Assembly: GCA_937625935.1 (NCBI GenBank)
Contig: OW569384.1
Coordinates: forward strand, 368,433 to 432,432
Direction: 5' to 3'
Origin: Tetramitus jugosus
Lineage: Eukaryota; Heterolobosea; Eutetramitea; Acrasida; Vahlkampfiidae
DNA length: 64,000 nucleotides
Made by a program: the position numbers and the translations under genes. This document shows, in pieces, positions 1 to 8,370 of this stretch. The notes beneath the pieces are model-generated. The model ran no database searches and had not been told where the DNA came from. It saw nothing but the letters and a program-made list of their open reading frames with translations. The first letter of the stretch is position 1. Every line of letters starts with the position of its first letter.

Positions 1-1
1 T

Positions 2-1084
2 CTCATGAAGCGCGACAAGAAGGTGTATCAAGAGTTGGACAATGTTGGCGAAGAGATTCATGAAATTCGAGCAAAATTGAATGTGAGTGCACGAGCACAG
101 GAAATGTCTGGTAAGCCCTTGAACAAGAAGCAAGAACGAGAACAAAAGAAATTGAAATCAAAGTTGAGTGAACTGGAGAGAAGGAGTAGATATTTTGATG
201 AGAAACGAGGAAGTTGGATGCACAAGATGGAACCGTTCATGTATCCTGTTAAGTTTGTAATTGGCGTTCTGCTGTTGTTGTGCACTGTTGCAATTGTTGC
301 ATCCTTGATTATTACGCAGATTGATCGCGCAGTATTCAGTGAGTGTGGTATTCGATGTGGCTTTATTCTGAATAAGCACCACCCTTGGAACCCGCTTGAT
401 CTTTTGTTGACATATGCAAGCATTGCATTCCCTGTTGACTATGTACTCACTGGTCTATTTATCGCATTGTTCATGTTGGGATCACTTGTTGGACTGTCCA
501 ATATTGGAATTCGATTTTTGTTTATCAAGTTGTACAAGATTAAGTTCCGCAAGACTCTTCCACAGGGATTGTTGACCGGTTGTATATTTTTGATGTTTAT
601 CATCACGGTCTTTTCATTCTCTCTAGTGAGTTTTGCGCCTCAGTATGCCACATTTGGAAGTCAAAAGTATAGGGATGCACAAACAAACAAGCTAGTTGAC
701 TGCAATATGAATGCACTGTACAATGGTACTGTCACTCACAACAGTACACTCACAGAATATGATCCTATGGTGTTCAATTCTGGCTCTGTATATGTCGGTC
801 GTCCATGTTACATGTCTCAAATTGCTACTCTTGTGAATAGTGTGGCTGTTCGCGTGCCCGTGTTCAGTGCAATCTTCTATTTTGCAAACTGGGTGTTTGT
901 TGCCATGTATTTATTCTTTTTCGTTGTTGCTATCTTCAGAAGACCAGCTGTACTCATCAGTACAGAAGATTCTGATGACGAAGAAGAAGACCTGATCGAG
1001 AAAGAACCATTAACGAGAAGGAGAGAGTCAAGAACTCGCACTGTCAATGCAACGAGCAAATACTCGACAAACTATGATATATAA
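2..1084 (+). CDS. LMBD1-like (LMBR1 family) lysosomal membrane protein, 5' end cut off by window edge
   Basis: This is the C-terminal part of a multi-pass membrane protein resembling LMBRD1, the lysosomal protein linked to cobalamin export. The frame is open through the codon before the first ATG (position 5), so the gene probably begins outside the window. The visible 359 residues fit the last two thirds of a family usually about 540 long. A basic coiled segment (residues 1-75) is followed by four clear hydrophobic spans near 78-105, 135-170, 185-215 and 290-315. Family-like motifs are CGFILNKHHPWNPLD, a TLPQGLL stretch and APQYATFGSQ. The tail is acidic then basic (DSDDEEEDLIEKE) and probably cytosolic. 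The stop lies only 18 bases from the stop of the convergent next gene. The family call rests on remembered motifs; the substrate is not shown by the sequence. Confidence 0.75.
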   Translation, partial: LMKRDKKVYQELDNVGEEIHEIRAKLNVSARAQEMSGKPLNKKQEREQKKLKSKLSELERRSRYFDEKRGSWMHKMEPFMYPVKFVIGVLLLLCTVAIVASLIITQIDRAVFSECGIRCGFILNKHHPWNPLDLLLTYASIAFPVDYVLTGLFIALFMLGSLVGLSNIGIRFLFIKLYKIKFRKTLPQGLLTGCIFLMFIITVFSFSLVSFAPQYATFGSQKYRDAQTNKLVDCNMNALYNGTVTHNSTLTEYDPMVFNSGSVYVGRPCYMSQIATLVNSVAVRVPVFSAIFYFANWVFVAMYLFFFVVAIFRRPAVLISTEDSDDEEEDLIEKEPLTRRRESRTRTVNATSKYSTNYDI

Positions 1085-1102
1085 TTAGACGCTTTGTGTT
1101 TA

Positions 1103-2263
1103 CTAACTTATTGGTTTGTCACTGTTGCTTAGTTCTGCTGATGCCTCCTTCAACTCCTTTACAACATCTACACCGTTGTAATAAAAGGTAGTCATACGTT
1201 TTTTGGTACCCGTTATATCCCTATAATCCTCGTTGAATTCTTGAATTAGATGCTGTAGTCTCTCGTGTAATTGCTCGAGAACAATGTTCTTTCTCAGGAG
1301 GTCAGCTTTCAATCCTCTCGTGGCTGCCTTGTCTTGATCCTGTTCACTCTTGCTGATCATGATGTTTAAAGATTCAATCTCAAGTACTATCGATTCCCTC
1401 GCGTTAATGGCTTCAAGAACATCAATCAGCTTATCCCTGCATATTACCAACAGATTAATTTCACCTATGATCGCCACTTCGTTCCGCTTGACATTATTAT
1501 TGATATGAACGTCAATAAACAATTGTCTTCTCCGAACTGGAATAAGGAGGTCATCCCAGAGAACAAACAACGCTTTCTTGGCAGCTTCAAAGGTCATACC
1601 AGCACTGTAATCCTCCACGTTGGCATCTCTGTAGATATCAAAGAAACTCCAATCAATCTCCTGACTCTGATCCTGTTTCGCTCCATTCTTCTTGTACGGC
1701 ATATCTTTCTCCATTCTCTTCTCCATCTGTTTCATGTGCTTCTTGAATGATTCAGTTTTTACATAATCGCAATTCGAGTCCTTTCTAGCATCATATTCTG
1801 TCATTGATGTTGACAAGGAGTCATCCCAGTCTCCACTGTGGAAGTACATGTTGATAGCTGACATAGATGTCTTCTTCTTGTGAGTTCTTGGTGTTCTTGG
1901 TGTTCTTGGTGACTTTTTCTTCTCTTCATCCAGCTTTACGAGTTTAAACATGCTCTTCCTCATGGGGCTATCAATATATGCATGAACAGTCTTCTCTGGT
2001 AGACGAGGATAACTTTTGGATAGAACACTCTCATCCTTACTCCCAGGATCACTACAAGAAGTCTTCCTCGGAGTACCTTCTCCCTCCTGGATGTAACCCA
2101 AGGGTCGCTGTAATTTCTGTCTATACTTTACAAGTTTAATATACCTCTTCACTGGTTGAGGTAAATTGTTCTCCGAGTTTTGATTCACAGTCATTATTAC
2201 CTCCTCAGCTCGAATCGTCTTTGGTGTTGCGCTGTCAGACCGGGTTATCTGTGCGTTGGACAT
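1103..2263 (-). CDS. Unknown protein, paralogue of the divergent neighbour (386 aa)
   Basis: I do not recognise this family. The N-terminal half is basic, Ser/Pro-rich and probably disordered, with a repeated SPRTPRTPRT stretch that looks like proline-directed phosphorylation sites. The C-terminal 180 residues or so look folded and helical and share a pattern with the next gene on the opposite strand: EIDW..FDI..DAN, MTFEA.K.AL..LW.D, EINLLV.CRDKL, then a coiled stretch and EFNED. The ATG at 2263 follows an A/T-rich leader. The two genes start 105 bases apart, head to head, so they probably share a promoter. No transmembrane segment or catalytic motif is visible. Confidence 0.8.
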   Translation of the reverse strand: MSNAQITRSDSATPKTIRAEEVIMTVNQNSENNLPQPVKRYIKLVKYRQKLQRPLGYIQEGEGTPRKTSCSDPGSKDESVLSKSYPRLPEKTVHAYIDSPMRKSMFKLVKLDEEKKKSPRTPRTPRTHKKKTSMSAINMYFHSGDWDDSLSTSMTEYDARKDSNCDYVKTESFKKHMKQMEKRMEKDMPYKKNGAKQDQSQEIDWSFFDIYRDANVEDYSAGMTFEAAKKALFVLWDDLLIPVRRRQLFIDVHINNNVKRNEVAIIGEINLLVICRDKLIDVLEAINARESIVLEIESLNIMISKSEQDQDKAATRGLKADLLRKNIVLEQLHERLQHLIQEFNEDYRDITGTKKRMTTFYYNGVDVVKELKEASAELSNSDKPIS

Positions 2264-2368
2264 GGTTTTATTGATACTAAGACAATTCTATTTGAAACTG
2301 AATTCATGAACGGTGGTTTTAACCGTTCATTGGTTGAAGTTTCAGTGCGATGAGTACGGACTGCATGG
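2264..2368. promoter_or_regulatory. Shared divergent promoter with 9-bp inverted repeat
   Basis: This 105-base gap separates the starts of two paralogous, divergently transcribed genes. It contains ATGAACGGT at 2306-2314 and its exact reverse complement ACCGTTCAT at 2322-2330, separated by 7 bases. Further out, TTGAAACTGA and GTTTCAG are roughly mirror-placed. The centre contains TAACCG, which fits the general Myb consensus YAACNG; that reading is an inference. A dyad here could bind a dimeric regulator serving both genes. Confidence 0.5.
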
Positions 2369-3421
2369 ATGGTGCGCAGAACAAAACAAACTCGCATGTC
2401 GTCGCAATCACCACCAAACAAGCTGACCCCCTTACAGTGGAGAGATAAGATTACACAAAAGAGAAGAGTTTCGAGTGCTGATAAAGATAAATATAAGCTT
2501 GTTCATGAGATTACTCTCTCCGCGTATCTGGCGAGTACTCCTGTCAAAGGAAAAGTCGATAACCACCCAAAAGGCCTTCGAAGACGCTCTCACAGTTCAA
2601 TAGATCAATTATCGAGAAGGGACAGCTCTCCTCTTTCTCAAAGGAGTCACAGCAGTTTATCGGACCAAGAAAATGGAGGAAACAATAAGTTAGTTCCTCT
2701 TCGACAACCATTTCGACTAAAGCGAACTGATGTCGATCCTAGTTCTCCTGTGACCCCTCAAAGCGCTTCACCTACCGCCCGAAAACCAACTCGAGGTTTA
2801 AGCAGTGAATCTCCTGACAGCTCATCTGAGGATAATAGAAAAGATAAATTAATCACTATTCACAGGTTTAGAAACAGTCCAACGAGTGGAATCAAAGGGG
2901 AAATAGATTGGGGAAGATTTGACATAGTTAATGACGCTAATATTGATGAATTGAGTCAAGAGATGACATTTGAAGCTTCGAAACGGGCATTAGCTATACT
3001 GTGGAGAGATATGTACATCTCTGAGGAACATCAAAGATCATTCTCAGATCTCCATTTCTCCAATAAGAACACACATAGTGGGGCTTCTATTTTAGCAGAA
3101 ATTAATCTGTTAGTTATGTGTAGAGATAAACTTGTTGAAACAATTAAGTGTATTCAAAAATTGGAGGAAGTGACAAAGACTGTTAGGAGCATCGAGACTT
3201 TGTCTTCCCCAGGATCACTACAAGAAGAACTGGACAAACAAAAGCAGAAGATGAGGAGATTATCCTCTGAACTACTCGACCTCATGCTGGAATTCAACGA
3301 AGACCATGCCAATGTTGTTGGTGGGACATCAGTGGGAACTAAGAGGTCATTCATCTTCAACGGGGAGGACCTTATGAAACGGCTCTCAAGCAAACTACCT
3401 CGCTCAATCAATAAAATATAG
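2369..3421 (+). CDS. Unknown protein, paralogue of the divergent neighbour (350 aa)
   Basis: This is the partner of the 386-residue gene transcribed the other way. Its N-terminal half (about residues 1-170) is basic and Ser/Pro-rich with many SP dipeptides and no clear fold. From about residue 178 it matches the partner: EIDWGRFDI, MTFEASKRALAILW, EINLLVMCRDKL, a coiled segment, and LEFNEDH near 310. The shared block spans about 170 residues and is clearly homologous, but the N-termini are not alignable by eye. An out-of-frame ATG at 2350 opens a short overlapping frame, so the start at 2369 is the best choice but not certain. Function unknown. Confidence 0.8.
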   Translation: MVRRTKQTRMSSQSPPNKLTPLQWRDKITQKRRVSSADKDKYKLVHEITLSAYLASTPVKGKVDNHPKGLRRRSHSSIDQLSRRDSSPLSQRSHSSLSDQENGGNNKLVPLRQPFRLKRTDVDPSSPVTPQSASPTARKPTRGLSSESPDSSSEDNRKDKLITIHRFRNSPTSGIKGEIDWGRFDIVNDANIDELSQEMTFEASKRALAILWRDMYISEEHQRSFSDLHFSNKNTHSGASILAEINLLVMCRDKLVETIKCIQKLEEVTKTVRSIETLSSPGSLQEELDKQKQKMRRLSSELLDLMLEFNEDHANVVGGTSVGTKRSFIFNGEDLMKRLSSKLPRSINKI

Positions 3422-3520
3422 GGCCTGTCAATAATTGAAGTTTTATAAAATAATAAGGAAAATTGGATTTGGAGTTTTGGGCATTGGAGTGGATAGTCTG
3501 GGCAGCTTTAGGTATACTAT

Positions 3521-4792
3521 TTACAAAAAGTATTCTGGGTTAGGCTTCTTACCAGGGATACCACGAGCGTCCTGAGGAGCAGCCTCGAATTCCTTAAAGT
3601 TCTTATTCAAATTTTCGTCTAGTTCCAATATGGCGGCAACGTTGCCACATCTGTAGCAATAGTTTGGAGCGGACCAAACGGTAACCAACGTGTCATTGAA
3701 CATGTGCTTGTATCCTTCCATGACAAGCTGATGAGCTCGAGCAATCAAGCTAATCTTATTGGTTTGATTGAATTGACTGACGACATCTCCACCAAACAAA
3801 TAACCGGCACCTCTTGGACTCAAGCCCCATCCATCAATGTCCTCAGGGTCAGACCACAGTAAATCACACATGGAGCCATCGTGAGGAACTTCTTGCTTTC
3901 TATCAATTTTACGAATCTGAACACACACACACACAGGGAGAAACAATGAGAGTTTGGTGTCAATAAAATAGTCTCACACATAAAGGATCTCACTCACAAA
4001 TGTCACACGAAAATATCAAAAGTGGTGATACATCAAAATGATACATCAAAAGACCCACACACCCACACACATACCTGATCCAGTGTTGTTATAGATGGAG
4101 ACAAACCTCCGTGCACACAAAAGATTCTCTCTTCAATCAGAGCGGACAAGCTCAAATAATCAAATATTTCAGTGCAATAGCGCCACACATTTACACTTCC
4201 GTACTTTCTCAGACATTCATCATAAAAGCCATACACTTGTGTAATTTGTCTGCTTTCATGGTTGCCTCTAATCAGTGTAATACGGTCAGGGTATCGGACT
4301 TTAAGAGCTAATAATAACAAAAAGGTCTCAACACTGTAGAAACCTCGATCCACAAAATCACCCATAAATAAGTAGTTGGTGTCAGGTACATCACCACCAA
4401 CTTTGAACAATTCCTTCAAATCATAAAATTGTCCATGAATGTCACCACAAACCTATCATTGAGTCATATGTTGGATTATTTTTGTTACAATGTGAGTGAT
4501 GATATCACATGGCAAAGCGCGAGAAGGGGAATCCATTTTTTTGAAGAAAAAAACGTGCCGTCGTCAAAAAAGTGTGAAAATTAGCAAATGTGATATTGCG
4601 CGAGTGAGAAGCATCAATTATTGAGAGAAAACTTACAGTAACTGGTGCAAAGACGCGTTGAACGTTGGCTTCTTCAACAAGAATTTCCTTTGCTTTTTGG
4701 CACAACTGTTTGACTTCTGCTTCTTTGATAAGCTCGCAGTTTTTCAGTTGTTCGATTTGTCTGTCTAAATCTGATGATGAAGGGCCACTCAT
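3521..4792 (-). CDS. PPP4C: Serine/threonine protein phosphatase 4 catalytic subunit (PP4c), three exons
   Basis: Metallophosphatase of the PP2A group that acts with regulatory subunits in DNA repair, centrosome and splicing-related processes. Exons are 4792-4637, 4452-4075 and 3916-3521, all in phase 0, giving 309 residues (human PP4c is 307). Donors are GTAAGT and GTATGT. Metal and catalytic motifs are present: GDIHGQ (about 55-60), GDFVDRG, RGNHE and HGGLSP. The start [20 protein letters not shown], the NYCYRCGN segment and the C-terminal YFL point to PP4 rather than PP2A or PP6. The introns are 158 and 184 bases, and the first carries CA-rich repeats. Confidence 0.95.
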
Positions 4793-4870
4793 ATTGTGTT
4801 TGATGTTTGATGTTGTTGTTAGCGGATTTTCGTGTGCTTTTTGTTGAATTTCTCAAGCTTTCTGTGCGCT

Positions 4871-4895
4871 TTTGTAACCGGCGAATGGTTACAAA
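4871..4895. promoter_or_regulatory. 9-bp inverted repeat upstream of PP4
   Basis: TTTGTAACC (4871-4879) and GGTTACAAA (4887-4895) are exact reverse complements separated by 7 bases, and flanking CGC/GCG extends the dyad with one mismatch. It lies about 80-100 bases upstream of the PP4 start codon. The arm and spacer lengths equal those of the dyad at 2306-2330, and it also contains TAACCG. An operator or Myb-type site is an inference. Confidence 0.4.
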
Positions 4896-5001
4896 GCGGA
4901 GAAATAATGAGAACAAACATCAGGAACATCAAACATCGTTGCACAAAAATACAACACCAAGAATACACGCTCGGGATATCCTGTTCGCAGGAGTAATTCA
5001 T

Positions 5002-5706
5002 TTATTCGCTGACTGTTGATGGGTACAGTGCCTTGGCTCTCGTTTGGAAATGGAAGAAGTCTGGTCTTGTGTTCACTTGTTCCATGGAGCTAAAAGCATG
5101 GCAGGTGAACGAATCATGTGTGTGAACAACAGTCAGACAGACATTACCTGTGTTAGTGATCGATACAGTGGCCAGATGGCAAAAGAGAACAAATTGTGTG
5201 AATGGTGGTGAGGTGAACATACACTTTGCTGTACGCTTTCGATAGACGAATGTCGTCCCATTTGTACGATGAGACAATGTACTTGACAAATGCAAATGAT
5301 CCCACAAGGCAAACAACTATACACTCCAATGCAATCTACGACATGACAAGAAGAGAAATAGGACAAAAACATGTGCATTATTAGAGAAAAGATTCACTTG
5401 TGTGCGAGCTATTCTTCTGATCATGATACTTACATCAAATGGCAAAGAGGAAGCTTCTCCGTGCAGTTTCATATCTGTGATTTTCAACGTGAAAGTGTCA
5501 TTTCATGATATTAGTTCGTTCATTATGATTTGACAACATTTATACGGTCCAAGAAAAAGAGAACATTTTGGTCAAATTTCGCTTCAAACAATGTTATGGA
5601 GAGTCAACAACATAGAGAGTTCTGAAAACGTACATTGAACTGCGGATATAACTGAATGAATCAATCCAATCAAACTAAGAAATATGATCACTTTCCAAAA
5701 TGCCAT
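5002..5706 (-). CDS. EMC5: ER membrane protein complex subunit 5 (EMC5/MMGT-like), four small exons
   Basis: EMC5 is a small two-helix subunit of the ER membrane complex, which inserts transmembrane helices. The gene is hidden by three introns. Exons are 5706-5634, 5474-5434, 5335-5223 and 5089-5002, giving 104 residues with codons split consistently at each junction. Donors are GTACGT, GTAAGT and GTATGT; acceptors are ACAG, GTAG and TTAG. Helix 1 is residues 3-22, followed by the family-like AVQYMKLHGEASSLPFDI, then helix 2 (about 41-60), KWDDIRLSKAYSK and a C-terminal block with RPDFF. In human MMGT1 the equivalent order is AAQHRSYMRL, LPIDI, then HPSFYVFNHRG. Length is slightly below the human 131. 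Confidence 0.82.
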
Positions 5707-5796
5707 TTCTGAATGTTATTCTCGTTTTTTTTGTTCGATCAAATTTTTGAATTTATTTTTCCGAAATAGGTGATTGAAGTTTCACTTAGTCCGAGT

Positions 5797-7807
5797 CTAA
5801 ATTGAAAGCTTGCTGAACAATAATTCTTGTTGTTGCTGGCTTGTACTTGCATTATCCATCTCGTGTATCCACTCATCGAGTTCCATCGATGGTGTCTTAC
5901 TCGAGTTGTCATCTGTTGTCAATATCTTACATATGTGGAATTTGATGTACTTGTGACCGATTGTTGGTGCATCTTGCATCTCAGCCAGCTGATATGCTGT
6001 TTTGTTGTGAGTTTGTTCGTTGTTTCGGGAATTGACCAACAGCTCGGCATTGGCTCCAGCCTTCACGAGTGCTCTGACTTTGGGTCCATTGAGAGAGGCG
6101 GCAGCCACGTGCAGAGCAGTCTTTCCATCTGAGTTTAATGCATCAATGTCAAAATTATTTGATTTGCCTACGGATGATACGAGAGTTGGAATGTAATGCG
6201 GTTGGATCATGTGTATCAAATAATCAAATCGATCGAGAGTCTTTCTAGGAATGTCAATCTTGGCACCTGCCTCGATGAGCAACTTAAGCATCTCTCCAGA
6301 TGGATCTGCTGTTGGAAGATGTGACGCTGAAAGTAAATGAATTGGGAGCTAAAACACAATGGATGAATGCTATTGTTAGCATATCAAAATACAAGCAATG
6401 TGTCAAGTAAGTAATACATACCTGTCCTTGCTTATCTGGAATATTGGGATCTAGACCGTGTGCCAACAAGACCTTTAGTGATTTTATACATCCTTTGAAA
6501 ACTGCCAAGTGCAACAGATTCAAATCCTTTCCTGTCGTAACATTTATATTAGCAGCACCATGAACGATGGCAAATTCAAGGTCGTCTGCTCTGTCCACTG
6601 TCACTAAGTCTGTAATTGGATACACACCCTTATTGCTAGGAATATTCATGTCAGCCCTATACTTTTTGATAATGTACTTTAGAATAGCGGACGACCTTTG
6701 TACATTGTTCTCGTTCCTTGACAAAATAAAGCAGCATGTATATCCCTCGTTCTTCGTTCTCACATTTATATCCTCTCCTTTTTCTATTAATGAGCGAATC
6801 AAGAACAATTGGTTTGCAGAACACGCTTGGTGGATCAATCGAACTCCCTCACAACTTTCTGAATAATCCGCGCCATTCAACACCAGCAGGTTCAAGATAT
6901 GAAAGGCGTGCTGTTCGTCCAAAGGATCGAGCTCTTGGGCCATTTCCATAAAATGAACCATGATGGACTGTGGAGATTGTTCTAACCTGTGCTTCTTGAA
7001 CTTCTTTTGCAGGTTCAATTGCTTGCTAAATTGGGCCAATATTCTCTCAAACAGAACCAAATTACCGGATGCAAGAAACAATGGAGTCGCACCTGTATTG
7101 TTTCCTTCCAACACATTGATATCTTCACCTTTGTTCACCAACAATTGAATCTTTGCGAATGCAATATCGGCCATCTTTTTCGATTTGATTCTCTTTTCTT
7201 CAATTGACACTGTAGACTGTGTGTCACCTTTGTTGTTTTCCTCCTTTACGATTCCATTCATCGCAGCCAAATGAATGGCTCTTCGTGTACTATATCTTTG
7301 GTTCCAATCAGCTCCAGACTGCAACAAAAGATCCACAATTTGAACTGAAGATTCACCAGGGTTCATACAAGCAACGTGCAAACAAGTGGCACGTTTTTGC
7401 GGGTTGGAGCTTGGTAAATCAACACTGATCTTATACTCTGTGAGATCCAGCGACAACAAATAGCGCAAAACATCACTTGTATTGGCGTTGGCACAGGCAA
7501 AGTGAATAGGAAGTGCCTCACCGAGATCACCCAATACACATTTTTGATTCATTTTGGCACCATGAGTCTCAATCAAGAGCTTCACAATCGCATCAGATGA
7601 ACAGTGCATACAGGCCAAACACAATGGAGTCAAACCAGTGAAATCAAATTGTTTTTCATCCTGCTTGTTGCTGTCATCCCGAGCAGCAAATGGAAGATCA
7701 ATCAGGGATCGAATGGCTTGTTTATTCGAGGAGTCCTCCAGTGAGATCACATCTTCACTGAGGATCACTTGAATCAGTTGGGTTTGGGCTTGGATGAGCT
7801 GGGACAT
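5797..7807 (-). CDS. Ankyrin-repeat protein, two exons (645 aa)
   Basis: A soluble protein made almost entirely of ankyrin repeats. Exon 1 is 7807-6422 and exon 2 is 6348-5797; the 73-base intron (GTATGT donor, TTTTAG acceptor) is in phase 0 and restores the repeat GQLPIHLLSA. Repeat signatures include TPLCLACMH, LPIHFACAN, TCLHVACMN, RAIHLAAMNG, NLLHLAVFKG and TALHVAAASLNG. A lysine-rich insert of about 45 residues lies near 150-200. No catalytic domain, F-box or signal peptide is visible, so a binding or scaffold role is likely but the partner is unknown. The C-terminus (about 600-645) is acidic. Confidence 0.85.
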
Positions 7808-8106
7808 GTTTTTTTGGTTTTTTTGGCTTGGGAAGATTGATCAGGAGGAATGGTGGGGAAAATGAAAACTGGAGTGAAACCTGATCAAAGTCGATTGAAT
7901 TTTGACCGGCATGTGTCTTCCAGATTGGTCATACAACATTGGACGAAGAACTTTGTAATGTTTTGTATTGGTGACTTCTATTCACAAAAGATCCACTAAT
8001 TGGTGTAACAGGGGATACCAAGAGTATTCTCTTAGTGAATACTTGAACCTTAATTAACCTTGTTCAAGTGGTGCCTGGACCACTGTAGTTGTTTCAATTC
8101 CTGCAA
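7808..8106. other. Intergenic, short hairpin, no gene seen
   Basis: This lies between the ankyrin gene start and the possible CTF8-like tail. It contains a short hairpin GTATTC...GAATAC near 8021-8042 and the self-complementary pair TTGAAC/GTTCAA close by. No open frame of note or tRNA-like fold was seen. Confidence 0.4.
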
Positions 8107-8370
8107 TTAGGTTTCTCCGAACTCCTTGTCGACCACACAAATCGGTTTCCTCAGATGCATGGCTCCTTTTTTTAATAGGTGTCTGTCACCAACCCATCTC
8201 GCAGAAACCTCTCCATTGTAATCCAGTTCAAGCACCCATAATTCCGATACAGTACTTTTGAAGGAATCTTTCCAAGAGCGAACAAGAACCGAGAAACTAA
8301 CTCCCACACAAAGCAACAAATCGAACAAAACAACCAACAACAATTTCCCATCACCACCTGGATCCGTCAT
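8107..8370 (-). CDS. Possible CTF8-like small protein; start uncertain
   Basis: The last 46 residues of this frame look coding and resemble the core of CTF8, a small subunit of the alternative PCNA loader with CTF18 and DCC1. ELWVLELDYNGEV resembles the family's WVLxELQGEIE, and VGDRHLLKKGAMHLRKPICV resembles VGHHxLxGKxxxLxKPxAV. About 20 residues normally between these two blocks are missing, and the C-terminal extension is absent. The N-terminal part, if it starts at ATG 8370, is hydrophobic and unlike CTF8. A short exon beginning near 8280 (acceptor AAAAG) is an alternative. It could also be a relic. It overlaps the NBR1-like start by two bases on the other strand. Confidence 0.3.
   Translation of the reverse strand: MTDPGGDGKLLLVVLFDLLLCVGVSFSVLVRSWKDSFKSTVSELWVLELDYNGEVSARWVGDRHLLKKGAMHLRKPICVVDKEFGET

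Noticed and set aside
3905-4070. CA-rich tracts read as a CRISPR-like or mobile repeat
   Set aside because: They lie inside a PP4 intron and are simple dinucleotide-type repeats without spacers.
8258-8368. Upstream extension of the NBR1-like protein
   Set aside because: The frame is open but begins at a TTG; a eukaryotic start is better placed at the ATG at 8369.
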